NCBI RefSeq assembly: GCF_002078875.1 | Contig: NC_034410.1 | Span: forward strand, 82,465,258-82,529,257 | Origin: Numida meleagris | Taxonomy: Eukaryota > Chordata > Aves > Galliformes > Numididae | DNA: 64,000 nucleotides | Direction: 5' to 3' | Part shown: piece by piece, positions 37,931-49,590 of the stretch | How positions within the stretch are numbered: the stretch's first letter is position 1 | Layout of the letters: every line of letters starts with the position of its first letter | Translations under genes and position numbers: made by a program | The notes under the pieces: model-generated | The model's input: only the letters and a program-made list of their open reading frames with translations | The model's database searches: none | Told to the model about the DNA's origin: nothing

Positions 37931-40900
37931 TTTCCAAGAGACAGTGCAATTCTGGCAGTTGTGCTCAGCTGCAGCCTATACTGGGTTTGCTGTGGAGGCA
38001 GCAGAAGCCAGTTGTGTCTGGCACAAGGCAGACCCTGACACCTCACAGAGGCCTCCCTTGCAGCCTTCCCCCTGCCTCTTGCAACACCTTGACACCTGCA
38101 GCCAATATAATGGAGCACATCTACACCATTGCAAATAAATCAGCTATGGGATCAATAATCCGTGGAAAATTTCTTTGAAGCTAGTCCAGGTTGGAGCAGC
38201 AGGCAGGACAGGGCACACTCTAACGAACACTTGCAACATAAATTTTTCTGCGATTTTATGAAAATGTTCCAGACACATCCGTGCAATTTTAGCTACTGTT
38301 ATCCCTGTATATATGACAGCCCAGAGCTTAAAAGACACAAAGGGAGAGTCAATAACCTGCCATTCTCCTACATGTCATGCAACAAGTTTGGTCTGAACAA
38401 AGTACAATTGTCATTGTATTATACCTGGTATTGTACCTAACCTAGCTGGTCTAAAGCGATCTAACTGAGAATGCTAGCTACATTAGAGACAGAGGTAGCT
38501 GCGTAAGTAAGCATAATTGAACCTTTGACTGAGATGCAAACTAGTCAAAACAAACCATGAAGTTTCCTCCATTTAAAGCTCACTCTGAAGTTCACCAGTG
38601 CCACAGAATTGAAAAAAAATCAGAAAATATCTAGGTATCAGACAAGATCTGATACTGACCAGATGTGCCACTGTGGATTGTGCCATGTTGAGAGATGAGA
38701 GGACTGTTTGCAGACTGAAACCAGATTGTGAACCAGGAATTTGGTCTGTCAGGCCCATAACCAGCCTTTAGTCACCCCTGCTCAGAGAAAGCTGAGAACA
38801 GCAATTAAAATTGCAGACATTTTCTGAGTGTTTGGTTTGTGTGTTTTTTAAAGAAAAAGAAAAAATGAAAGAAGAGTGCATCATTTGTTCTCTTGGGGCT
38901 CCAGTCCTAAGGAAAATCAGATACTTGAATCTGTCAGCAGCAGTTCTTCATTCTCTAGACTGACAGAGAATGAGTAAGTTGGGTAAACACTGATGCGATA
39001 TCTAAACTGAATTTTTAGTTTCACTGTGCTTGTCAAGATAAAACATTAAAATATGATTTTAGCAAAAGCAGATTAGTCCAGCCACTAGAGAAGGAAAACT
39101 GAGTGATTACTTTGGCTCTGAGCAAATTTAATCTTTTTCCCATCACTTCCTCTTTTCTTTTTCTGTTAGTAGGCAAAGACTTCATATCTGACCATGCTTT
39201 TTCCCATGTGCTTTGATCTAAGCTATGTTTTGCTAACATGCAGTTAAAATATCTTTAACTTAAAGAGCACGATTAATGTACACCCATGTCAGAAAACTAT
39301 GTAGAGAATTTGCTCATTTAAATAAATATCAGTAAAAAAGGTTTGTAAGAGAATCCAAGTAACCGAGATTTACTCCCTTCCATTAACGTAATACTTTGCT
39401 TCCACTCCTCCCATGACAGATCCCAGACAATTTATTTTCCTTGAGAACAAGAATCTTAATTTAATTTTATGTTTAAATGGTCATTAATTCAAGATTTTTC
39501 TGCTCACATAGGAGAAGTTTTATTATAGTAGAAGGACCCTGCAAAAAGCGAGGAAGAAAATATACAGCTATATAGATATATTAAAACAGATGACTGAAAA
39601 TTGACTAGCACAGCTTTTTTTCCTGCTTTGTCTAAACATTTTTCTTTGGTCTATTTGTCTCCCTCCACAAGTCAATGATTTTATCTGGTTTTAAATTACC
39701 GCATCCTAAAAATATGCTGTGAAACTTCTGAATGCCCATTTCCTCCTAAAGCCATTTTGATTCTCAAGCAACACAGATAGGATACTTAAAGATGTATGTA
39801 TTACCAGCTATATATGTTATTTATGAACTGATAGCAAGTTAGTGATTTTCTCATTTACTATCACTTAACAGGAAAAGTGACAAAACGTTTATTAAGCCTT
39901 CATGCTTGCACAGCTGATTTCAGCATTCATCAGCTCATCTGTGCTGTTCTGCAGCTCAGCTCCACGTCCAGCACCTCCAAATAAAAACACTTCCATCGTT
40001 TGTTTTATTCTGGAAACTCACTTCAGAATTTTCTAATTCTCCTATCGTGAGAATGGAAAACTGCTCCAAGGGTAAGTGTTCAGATACTTCAGGATGACAG
40101 ATCACATATCTCCATTCCCATCACACAACCAAAAGCCACAGTATGTACACTGCACAGTTAGTCTGCACCTGTGCAGGTCAGGACTCCTTCAGAAGCGCAG
40201 CATATGAACTACAAGTCATACTTCTGAGAAAATTGTACCTTTGAAAAAACTAGTAGCTGGGAACAAAGCACGTGCATTGTCCTGGCAGAAAGGAATAATC
40301 CACGAACAACTGGCTCACCACATGTACTGCAAGGCAATTATTTGGCAGGTGACACCCATGTTATTTTGCAGGCGTGTATTTATCTTTTAGTGTTTTCTCC
40401 TTTCACTTCACTGCTCTTAGTAGTTTTTTTCCTTTTCCTTTTAAACATGTGGATGCTCCTATGTTTTAAGCCTAAGGAAGCTAACAGTGCAAAGAGGCTT
40501 GGGTATGGCTCTGGCTCGTTCCTACTTGAAAGGAAAAGGCAATGTGCTACAGAAGCAGATGAACAATCCGAAAGTTGCCCACCATTGCTTTTCTAAACCT
40601 AACTTGTCACAGGTAGCAAATAGACATGTATCATAGCTGTACTCCACCTGTTTCCTTTGTATTTATTTATCCCAAATGCAAGAAACATGACTGCAGGATT
40701 TGTGGTGGTGAGAATTACGTTTGTGCTCTCTCATAGAAAGCAAGAGGGAGAGGCATGATAAAAACACAGCTCAAAACCATAAACAAAATAGCAGACTTGT
40801 GTTCATTTCCAGCAGTCTAGGGTGGGGATTGGAAAGAAGGTAGATGATATTGTGCACAACAGAATATTTAGACAGAAAAAAAGGACAAACCTTCATCTTC

Positions 40901-42269
40901 TAGGAGGCGGATTAAGGAGAAGGGGAGGTGGTCAGGTCTCTGTCTTCTAGAAGAACAAAAAGGATTGTTCAGCTTAACTCTCCACAAAGATACAACTATC
41001 TGTCATTTTTATGGCCAAACATGACAAATGATCAAGCGGAGGGTGTGTACAAACTCTATCGAAGGTTTCTCCTTTTCATAAAACTCCCAGACAGATTAGT
41101 TCTTTCATCACAAGTGTGAATCAACTGTGAAATCCCCAAGTCCTTACAGCTAGCTGTTGCAACATCTGTCTCACTCTTGCAAACTCTTATTTAAACTCCA
41201 AGGCAAGCTTTGCAGAACCTTTCCTTCTCTCTCTCAGCCAGAGGGGAAAAATGAATTTTCCTTGCTTACTGGAAAAGGACTGATATTTTCCTGTGTTTTC
41301 TTACATTCATAATTGATTAGTAACCAGTCCCTATTTGGAAAAAAAGTTATTAAGGTCAAACTACAACTCTAAGGTTATGTTTTAAAACAAACAACTGGAA
41401 GCAGAGTAGCTAATTGGTTATTCTGGCTTCACCTAACAACATTTATTTCAAGATCAAGAGTTTTGACTGCAATATTCAATATTTCAAACATTTTTTCTAA
41501 ATCAGAAAGTTCTTCAAAGTTCTTTCTAAAGGCCACAAAATGTATTTCTACTGTCAACCTCCATATAGCTTTCAATTGATACAAGAGGTTTTTTCATCAA
41601 TTTCACAGGACTAAGTGAAGAGGGGAATCTTGAAACAGAGGGGCAAAAGGTAAGTATTAAAATGGTATTTGGCTAACAAATCTAAGGGGTTTCTGAGGTA
41701 TTTTCTTACATCATGCAAAGAAATTTGAATTTAAATTTTCATGCCATGTCTATCCCAACAGCTATAAATGTAAAACAACTAATGGGATTTGGGAGTTAAT
41801 TTTATTTCCTTGTTTCAGAATAAGAAGTTGCAAGTCCAACACCCATTGGTTTATCTGCCCCAATGCATATCCCTCCTAACATCATTTTCTCTGTACTACT
41901 GATGACTGAGTTGAAAGTGTATGTCCACATTTTTTTGAATGCTTTATTTATTAACATCAAATTCCAGAAGTGCGATAAAAGAAGAAATCAAAATGTTGGT
42001 TTTTTTTTTCCATACAAGTCTAATGATGTTTAGACAATGAATTCCAGAGAACACCACCACCATCCTCTAGACTTCTCTGGGTCCTGTAGTCATGAACTGC
42101 CTTACTGGAATATGGGCAGAGAACTATCCTCGAGTTTTCTTGCAGGGAAAATAGCCATACTGGATATATGGCAGATGCACACACTGAAGTTCTTTTTAAC
42201 TGCTCCAAACACCACCTATTCATGGTAGTGAAGAAGGGGAACAGCATCTATGAATTTGCAAGAAATGAA

Positions 42270-43232
42270 AAAAAGGTAGGAGAGGGATGGAGTTATCCTT
42301 TATGCTAAGAACTGGATAGACTATGAAGAGCTGCCTCTGAGTCATGAACAGGTTGAGAGCTTGTGAGTTAAAATTAGGGACAAGACCAATAAGGGGCAAC
42401 TGATGGTTGGGATGACTACAGGCCACCTGATCAAGGGGAACCTGTTGATGAGACCTTCCTGCTTCATCTGCAAGAGGTGTCACACTCGCTGGCTCTTATC
42501 CCGATGGGAGATCTCAACCACCCAGATATCTGCTGAGAAAACAACACAGCAAGATGCAAACGATCCAGGAGACTCCTGAAGTCCATTGACAATAACTTTC
42601 TGGTTCAGTTACTGGACAGACCCACCAGAGGTGAAGCACTGTTGGACCTGGTGCTCACCAATGCAGAGGAAATTGCTAAAGAGATTAAGATCAGTGGCAG
42701 CCTGGGCTGCAGCGACTATGCCCTGGGTGAATTTGTTATCTTGAGGAATGCAGGCCTGGAAAAGAGCGGAGTCAGAACCTTCAACTTCAGGAAAGCAAAC
42801 TTCAGGTTGTTTAAGGAATTGTTGGATGAGATCCCCTGGGAAACTGTCCTTAGGGACAAAGGAACAGAACAACGCTGGCAGCACTTTAAGGATGCCTTTC
42901 TGAGAGTGCAAGAGCTCTCTATCCCCCAGAATAAGAAATTGGGCAGACAGGGCAGGAAATTGGCATGGCTGACAAAGGACATGATTGTCAGGCTGAGGGA
43001 AAAGAAGGAAAAGTATAAGCAGTAGATGCAGGGAAGGGTGGCCCAGGAAGAATATAGGAATGCTGTTTCGATGTGCAGAGATGGGATCAGCAAAACCAAG
43101 GCATAGGTGGAATTAAACATGGTGAGGAATGTGAAAAACAAGAAGGAATTCTTTAGATACACTGGGCAAACAGAGTTCGGAGGGGGATGGACTTCATGAT
43201 CTCTAGGAGTCCCTTACAATCCCTACCATTTT
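42270..43232 (+). pseudogene. CR1 LINE ORF2 relic (endonuclease C-terminal part), internally deleted
   Basis: One reading frame from about 42411 to 43170 encodes the end of the CR1 ORF2 endonuclease domain and the linker to reverse transcriptase. Recognisable parts are YRPPDQ (about 42417), MGDLNHPDIC (ending 42533), LLDLVLTN (around 42640), LGCSDYALGEF, an F-rich ‘DFRRADF’-like motif (FNFRKANF), IPWE, and a basic segment ending in YKQ. Three in-frame stops interrupt it: TGA at 42534-42536, where the family has Trp after PDIC, TAG at 43023-43025, and TAG at 43104-43106. Upstream of 42411 the frame is broken. At about 43172 the similarity jumps to the CR1 3' tip (‘gatggacttcatgatctcta’), so most of the reverse transcriptase is deleted. 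ORF2 normally nicks DNA and reverse-transcribes CR1 RNA; this copy is dead. Confidence 0.88.
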
Positions 43233-44018
43233 GCAATCTTCTGAATTGGGCTTGTTCAGCTCAGAGAAGGCTCTGGGGAGACAAAATTGCAGTCTTCCAG
43301 TACTTGAAGGGAGCTTACAAGTAGGAGGAAGACTGACTTTTTATACAGTCTGATAGTGATACGATGACGGGGAATGGCTTTGAACTAAAACAGGGGAGGA
43401 TTTACATTATATGTTTGGAAGAATTTTTTTTCCTCAGAGGGTGGTGAAGCTCTGGCACAGGCTACCCAGATAAACTGTGGATGCCCTATCTCTGGAGGCA
43501 TTCAAGGCCTGGGAGGATAGAAGCATAGAATTGCTCAGATTGGAAAAGACCTTCAAGATCATCAAGTGCAACCACAACCTAAATCTAACAACCCACCGCT
43601 AAATCATGTCCCCGAGCACCACATCCAAATGGTTTTTAAACACATTCAGGGATGGTGACTCAATCACCTCTCTGGGGAGCCTGTTCCAGTGCCTAACAAC
43701 CCTTTCTGTAAAGAATTTTTTCCTGATATCCAACCTAAACCTCCCCTGGGGCAACTTGAGGCCATTTCCCCTTGTCCTGTCATCTGTCACCAGTGAGACC
43801 AGCCCCTCTCTCACTGCGATCACCTTTCAGGTATTTGAGGAGAGCAATAAGGTCTCCCCTCAGCCTCCTCTTGCCCAGACTAAACAGCCCCAGTTCCTTT
43901 AGTCGCCCCTTGTAGGATGAGGCCCTGGGCAGCCCGATCTACTGGAAGGCAATCCTGCCACGGCAGGGAGCTAGGACCTTGAAGGTCCCCCCCAACCTAA
44001 GCCATTCTATGATTCAAT
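43233..44018 (+). mobile_element. CR1 LINE fragment, split by a nested CR1
   Basis: The left part (43233-43518) follows the CR1 3' region: ‘ttgggcttgttcagctcaga’, ‘gtacttgaagggagctt’, ‘ctctggcacaggctaccca’ and ‘ggaggcattcaaggcc’. The right part (about 43914-44018) continues the same consensus without loss: ‘gaggccctgggcagcccgat’, ‘gaccttgaaggtcc’ and the tail ‘ccattctatgattc’. The gap between them is a minus-strand CR1. Confidence 0.92.
43519..43913 (-). mobile_element. Nested CR1 LINE inside another CR1
   Basis: Plus-strand reading starts ‘agaagcatagaattgctcag’ and runs through ‘aagaccttcaagatcatcaa’, ‘ctggggagcctgttccagtg’, ‘ttttttcctgatatccaacc’ and ‘gcctcctcttgcccagacta’, the reverse complement of a CR1 3' region. 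It is bounded on both sides by AGGAT (43514-43518 and 43914-43918). This is either a 5-bp target-site duplication or microhomology. It inserted after the host CR1 and is therefore the younger of the two. Open frames at 43599-43902 are shadows. Confidence 0.93.
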
Positions 44019-46689
44019 TACTCTTTCTGGGGGAAGACATGTTTTCAACATAAGGTTTCACTTTTTGTGAAGAAGATGCTATGCAATTCATGACAGTTGC
44101 ATGCTGAAGGCCCATAGTATTTTTTTTTCCATTCACTGTTTGGATAGAAAGAGCCATCTCAAATTGTAAAGACAAGCCATAACAATCTAAAACACTACAT
44201 ACTGAACAGATATACCAGCTTACTGCAGGGCAGATACATTCAAAGGAGCAAAGAGGGTTACAGATGTTTGCTTACTGCAACTTTTCCTTCATTCAGCTAC
44301 TATATAGGAATATCAGTTAGCTAGTTGACTAACAGTGTGTCAAACAAACAAATTTGATAAAAACTCAGTTTGGCAGTATTTTGTCACATTTGAGGCTTAC
44401 TGGCATTAGTTACTGTCTGAATATCCTGGGGCACCAACAGATGTAAGGTCTGATAAAAGCTGTTTCCTTGATTTCATGTCAAAGAATAACGATGTAGGCT
44501 TTATTCTGCACTGCATTCACAAATAGTAGATTATAAAGAAACTACATATAACCAACCCAGCCCCCTTGCCCAGTCTAGAGTTGAAAGCCTGAGAAGGATT
44601 TTAAGCTCCCCCACCCACCTCTAATCTCTGACAGGCTGCATAAACCTGGAAGAGTGGTTGCAAGGACATTTGCCCTCACTACCAGTTTTTTTTTTCTGGC
44701 AAAGATACTGGAAGAATCGATCAGTTGCTTAGCTCCTCAAGGAGATAGCATGGGAAGGAATTAGTCTAAGATAGACTAGTGCTTAAGATTGAACAGCATG
44801 CAAAGTTGCTGCACTGCATACCACTCTGAAGTTGGTTACACTTAGCATACGTGCACTTCAAACACTGAAGAACATCTGGATGAGGTCCAATACATCCAAC
44901 CAGGGTTTTCTTTGTAAATGCCGCTGAAACAGCTGGCATTACAAAAAGCCAAATAACAAGTGACCCACAAAAGCATAGCAAAAATTCACTAGTTGCCATA
45001 CAAAGTTAGAACCACAACCAAAGCCACTCCAGCTTGATAGTCGATTTCCTCAAGACCACCTTGAGATGTTAAGCAGTCAAGATAGGCATCCAGCAGTGTT
45101 TATGCCTCTCAGTGCTACAACTTAGGAATACAGATTTCCTCTGCAGATAAAATTCAGAAGGTTCTCCGAGAGTTAGAATTTGGACACTTAGGATGATTCT
45201 TCATACACGTGACCCATACTCTGTTGTTCTGCCACCACTATTGACCTGTTAAAGCACAGAAGTCTTCAGTTTCTAACCAAGTTGTACTTTTAGCCCTCTA
45301 AGGCCCATGAAGCAAAAGAGTGTAAAACAAATACAATATATCACAACTTGATGTCTAAGTCTTACACAGAACTCATCTTTTCAATTCTCTGCTTTCAAAT
45401 TCTCTCTGTTTTCCCAGCTCCCAGGGACTCCTCTTTTATTGTATGCTGTGAACATAACTACACTGAGCCATTTTATTATAATAAGCTCATTTTGTAACCA
45501 ACCACAACAGCAACAACTGTTCATTCCAGAGCCAGCACAGAAATGCTGCACCCAGGAGGCATGCTGAGCGCTGGCACTAAGCTACCTAAATCAAAAGCAA
45601 TAATAAGACAAAGTGTGTGTTGGAAAGATGCCAAAAATGCATCTCCCATGATTCTGAGAGGCTCAGGGTTACAACAAACCTTACTGCCCATGACTGTAAC
45701 AATAAATGAGACAGGTCTTTACTCAAAACGTGCACAGGAACTGTTTATGACAAAGGCATCTGTGAACCTTTCATACACACTACTCAATATCCTTTTTGTA
45801 TGGCATAATTTCAAATTAAGGTACAATATAAAAAAAAAGTTTGTTCAAAATAAGAGAGCAGAATAAGCCATAAAACCGACAGGACAAAAGTAAACAGAAA
45901 ATAAAATTACTGAAAAAGAACGCGAAGAGTGCCTTGTAAGTAATCAAAATTAGCAATAAGTAGTTTCTTAACTACACAAGAAGTTGGAAGCCAGCAATGA
46001 CTCTGGTAGGACTACTCAGTGACTATGTTATGAAACAGGAACGATGAGGCCACAGCCAAGAAGCTCAGTGCACTGTTGGTCAGTGCTACAGAAGGTATTG
46101 GAGAGATTCCCTTACACATACACATACACCTTACACATTCATTGCAACAAATTGATCTAGCTCCTCTGACCTATCTAAAGTAAATACACAAATTATTAGA
46201 CTAAATAGACAAATAAAAGTTTTGTACACCAGGTCTGGATGACATTCACTCAAAAGCTCAGAGGAAGCTCAAATGTGAAATTGCAGAACAGCCAAAGTTT
46301 GTAGCTGGTAACCACAAAGATCCCACTTTCTAAGAGAACTCCAAAAAGGATCACAGGAACTACTGTGGCGGGACTTTTAGTATCAGTAAATGTATATGGT
46401 CTGTAATAAAGAATTAAGCTACTGAGCACCCAAGGAAACTCTGTTTGCCTCAAGGAGACACCAAGGTTTCTGCAAAAGGGAATCTCTCTTCATCAGCTGG
46501 CTGTAATTCTACAAGGGCCTTAGTAAGCACACAGATAAATGGAATCTAATAGACATGATATATACAGATCAAGATTGCCCTAATTAAGATACCATAGGAC
46601 AGGTAAAGAAAGTTGAAAAAAGAAATAAAGGATAAGGCTTACTAATCGCTTTTTAGGATGAAAAAGAATAAGCAGGGGGAGTATTGTCC
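44019..46689. other. Unique-looking non-coding DNA with one curious small open frame
   Basis: No repeat recognised. A minus-strand open frame at 44766-44999 encodes 77 residues with a hydrophobic start and nine cysteines; it is treated as a finding, not a gene. The plus open frame at 45543-45866 (107 codons) shows no domain. Confidence 0.5.
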
Positions 46690-46970
46690 AGTATTTGGAC
46701 AGGTTTTACTCAGCATCTTCATCAGTGACCTGAAGAAGGGAATGAAAAGTTAGTGTCACCAAGCTTGTGAATGGTAACAAGTTATTTCAAGCAGTTAAAT
46801 GCTATGCTGATTGCAAGGAATTTCAAAAGGATCTCAACGAATCAAGTGAGGAGAATTAAGAAAATAAAAGGAAGGTGAGAAGAAGACAGGCATCATTCTT
46901 CCACTGTGTAACATCTCTTCATGCCCACATCTTGAGTTCAGCATGCAACTCTTGCCTCAAGAAGAAAGCA
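46690..46970 (+). mobile_element. Possible ancient CR1 LINE fragment (reverse transcriptase region)
   Basis: The phrase ‘agcatcttcatcagtgacct’ followed by ‘gtcaccaagcttgtg’ and ‘aaaggatctcaacga’ follows the order of the CR1 reverse-transcriptase 3' part. That part encodes a FxxDD-type motif and a downstream ‘ADDTKL’ segment. ‘cacatcttgagttcagcatg’ near 46926 matches the later ‘acctggagtactgcg’ area. It is heavily decayed with no open frame, and the edges are uncertain. Confidence 0.45.
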
Positions 46971-46977
46971 GTCGAGT

Positions 46978-47222
46978 CAGAATCACAGAATTGTTGAAAT
47001 TTGAAGGTATCTCCTGAGATCTAGTCCAACACCTCTACTACAGGACCATGACCAGTCCAGTTTTAAATGTCGCTACAGAGGGAAACCCCACAGTCATTCT
47101 GGGTAATTTGTTTCTGTGATTGACTACTCTCACAGCAAAAACATAAGTGTTTTCTTGTGTCAGATGGAATTTCATGTGTTTCAATTCGTGTCCATTGCCT
47201 CATGGTAATTAAATGATCAAGG
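46978..47222 (-). mobile_element. CR1 LINE fragment, minus strand, old
   Basis: Plus-strand reading starts ‘cagaatcacagaattgttga’, the reverse of a CR1 tail, and runs through ‘ctcctgagatctagtccaac’ to a ‘cgtgtccattgcctcatgg’ segment. It is clearly diverged from the fresher copies in this window. Confidence 0.75.
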
Positions 47223-49100
47223 AGGAGATAGAGGGGAATAAGTGCTTTACAAGGATACAGATAATGGGAGAGGAGATGGCTAGTGGGAAGTGGTATCTGA
47301 GATTTATAGCATCATGAACACGATGAATGAGTTGAATGCAAAACTTACCTCTACCTAGTCTAAAGACTACACAACCATCTAAGAATATGCTTAGTTTTAA
47401 ATCTGATATCAATTCATATGTTACTATGGTCCTTCTTGCCAGAATTTACCTCACCGAGACACCAGAATCCAAGGAACAGTGGCTGATGACTCAAGACAAA
47501 CAACAAAGTTCTGTTGTCTCCCAGCTTGACAAAAAGAGCACATTTCTCTATCACCTTGTTTGTTCAATTTGCTTCAGATTGAATAAGTGAGAAAGTAAAT
47601 TGTTTTGTGGCTTTGACAGTCACCCACTGGACTAATTCCTGGCAAGCCCGAGGAAACCTTTCAGGTGGCTGACACCCCACGCCACCCACTCCCACAGAAC
47701 CACGCACAGGCTACAAAAAAACTCATTCTGGCCTGAAGCACCACTGTCTTCTAACCCACAGAGATTCCAATACATCTTATTAAACACCATATAGGCTGAT
47801 CCATGATTGATACTGAGAGCAGAGGACACTCAACATTAAAGCTATACAGCACTGTTAAGGAATACACCCAGTGGATCACTCAGTGTCAGTGCTACTAGTC
47901 TTTACATGCTGTAACACAACTCTCAATGCCCTGCGTCTTTACATTCAGGCAGACCAGCATTGCACCATTTTGGCAGCAGTGAGCTAACAGATGGTGATTT
48001 GGAAATGCTTTTCAATGGAGGTCATTAATAAAGTCAAGTTCGCTTGATACTTGAGTCTAGCTATCTCTTTAGAAGATCTGTGGCCATTTATCCTTTTCCA
48101 CAAGCAAGGAAAAAGAGGAAATACAAGCCAGTTCTACTCTCCTAACCCTAGGATTTCCTGAAACAGAAAGTTTTGTGATTAATAAATTCCTAGATTTGCC
48201 TTCACACAGTATCACTCAATGAAAGGCCCTAACAAATATCATTAGAACAAGATAAAAGTATTAGAAAGTTTAAAAGCTGGATGCAAACAGACTTTCTTAT
48301 TGCTCACATCTTTTGTCGTTATATGTACATAAGTATAACAGATTAATCATTTCACATCTTTTACAATCCCAGTTCTCTTAATGTTTGTATTTTGTTACCA
48401 ACTTCAGCCTCTCTTTCCAGATTCCAGAATTTCTCAGATTACTAATTTTAACTCCAAATCACCATTTGCTCACATTTCATAGCAGGGAAACAATTACAGA
48501 ATTGAACTTATGTATTTCTTCTAAGTGTCCATGAATTTATCTCTGCTCTAATTACTTCACAAATGACATCTAGAGTCATCACTCAATGCAACTGGAATTA
48601 AAGCACTGAACAAAGGTCTATTTCCCAATTAACTACCAAAATAATTAAGTCTTTATTTTATGGATACTTCTAAACAAGGAATTCATGGTTTTTCCAAGAC
48701 CATAGAGAAAAACAGTAGCAGAGAGAAATAAAACCCATCTTTCAGATTCCTGTTCCAGCATTATAAAAAGAAGAAACTTCTGGAAAAAAAAAAACAGCAA
48801 ACAACTTACCTTTTAGAGAGTTTGTTTTGCCAAGGAATTTTTAAGGAATCTAGGAATGAAAAAACTTTTCTGACAAAGCTCCTTCACAAAAACATTTATT
48901 GTTGACAGTAAGTTTAAAAATGAACTAGCATTTGCCAAACAAATCTTCCAGCATAAAAGTAGCACTGCATTATTGACTGTGAAGCTCCAATTTATGACAA
49001 TGCTCATGAAGCAACTATTTATCAGAAGAAATTAAAAGATCCTCAACCCGGTTAAATAAAGACCCTTCAAGACAAAAGCTACCTTTGCCACCTTGTACCT

Positions 49101-49139
49101 TATATATATATATAAAATACATATATATATATTTTTTTT
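49101..49139. repeat. (TA)n microsatellite with T tail
   Basis: Two (TA)n blocks separated by aaatac, then eight T. Confidence 0.9.
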
Positions 49140-49570
49140 CAGACTATACAGGTATTTCATACTACAATTAAACCCTCTGGAGTTATGTACCAAGTGTTTA
49201 TCGAACAGGCTCTACTCAGCAGTTTCATAACTAAGACTGTTCTTCAGTTAAGAACATAAGATACCTAGGTCAAGAAAGAAAATGCATATTCCTCCCTCTC
49301 TTTTTTTTAGTCACTTGGAGCTAAATTTGGTCTCATGCCGAGTCCCTTCTGACAGCTGCCCAGGATTATCTGGACAGACCGTGATTTCCCTCCTGAAGTG
49401 TTCCCAGCTCATTCGTGTTGCCTGACCCGGTGAATCCCACAGCATACCACATTTTTTGTTCGTTTTTTTTTTTAGCCAATTCACCCAAAGGCCAATTTCC
49501 ACTGACCTGTCTGTCAGTCTCAGAGCAAGATCTGCCTATTGGGTCTTTTCTGACAGAAAAGAAACAAAGC

Positions 49571-49590
49571 AAAAAAAAAAAAAAAAAAAA
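49571..49590. repeat. A20 homopolymer
   Basis: Twenty consecutive A, the longest homopolymer in the window. Confidence 0.95.

Larger units (their letters stand above)
36888..42269. other. Unique-looking non-coding DNA, no gene seen
   Basis: 37260-37660 is GC-richer than its surroundings and holds a small cluster of promoter-like motifs (see 37290-37309). 37830-37930 is pyrimidine-rich. The longest open frame in the window (37699-38178, plus, 159 codons) spans that tract, but other frames on both strands are also open there, so it is not taken as a gene. Good splice-donor-like GTAAGT sites near 40071 and 41650 lack a credible exon. Confidence 0.5.

Noticed and set aside
37699..38178. Longest ATG open frame in the window (159 codons, plus)
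   Set aside because: It spans a pyrimidine-rich tract in which other frames on both strands are also open. Composition explains it; there is no domain and no convincing start or splice context.
42716..43162. 148-codon open frame on the minus strand
   Set aside because: Antisense shadow of the CR1 ORF2 relic.
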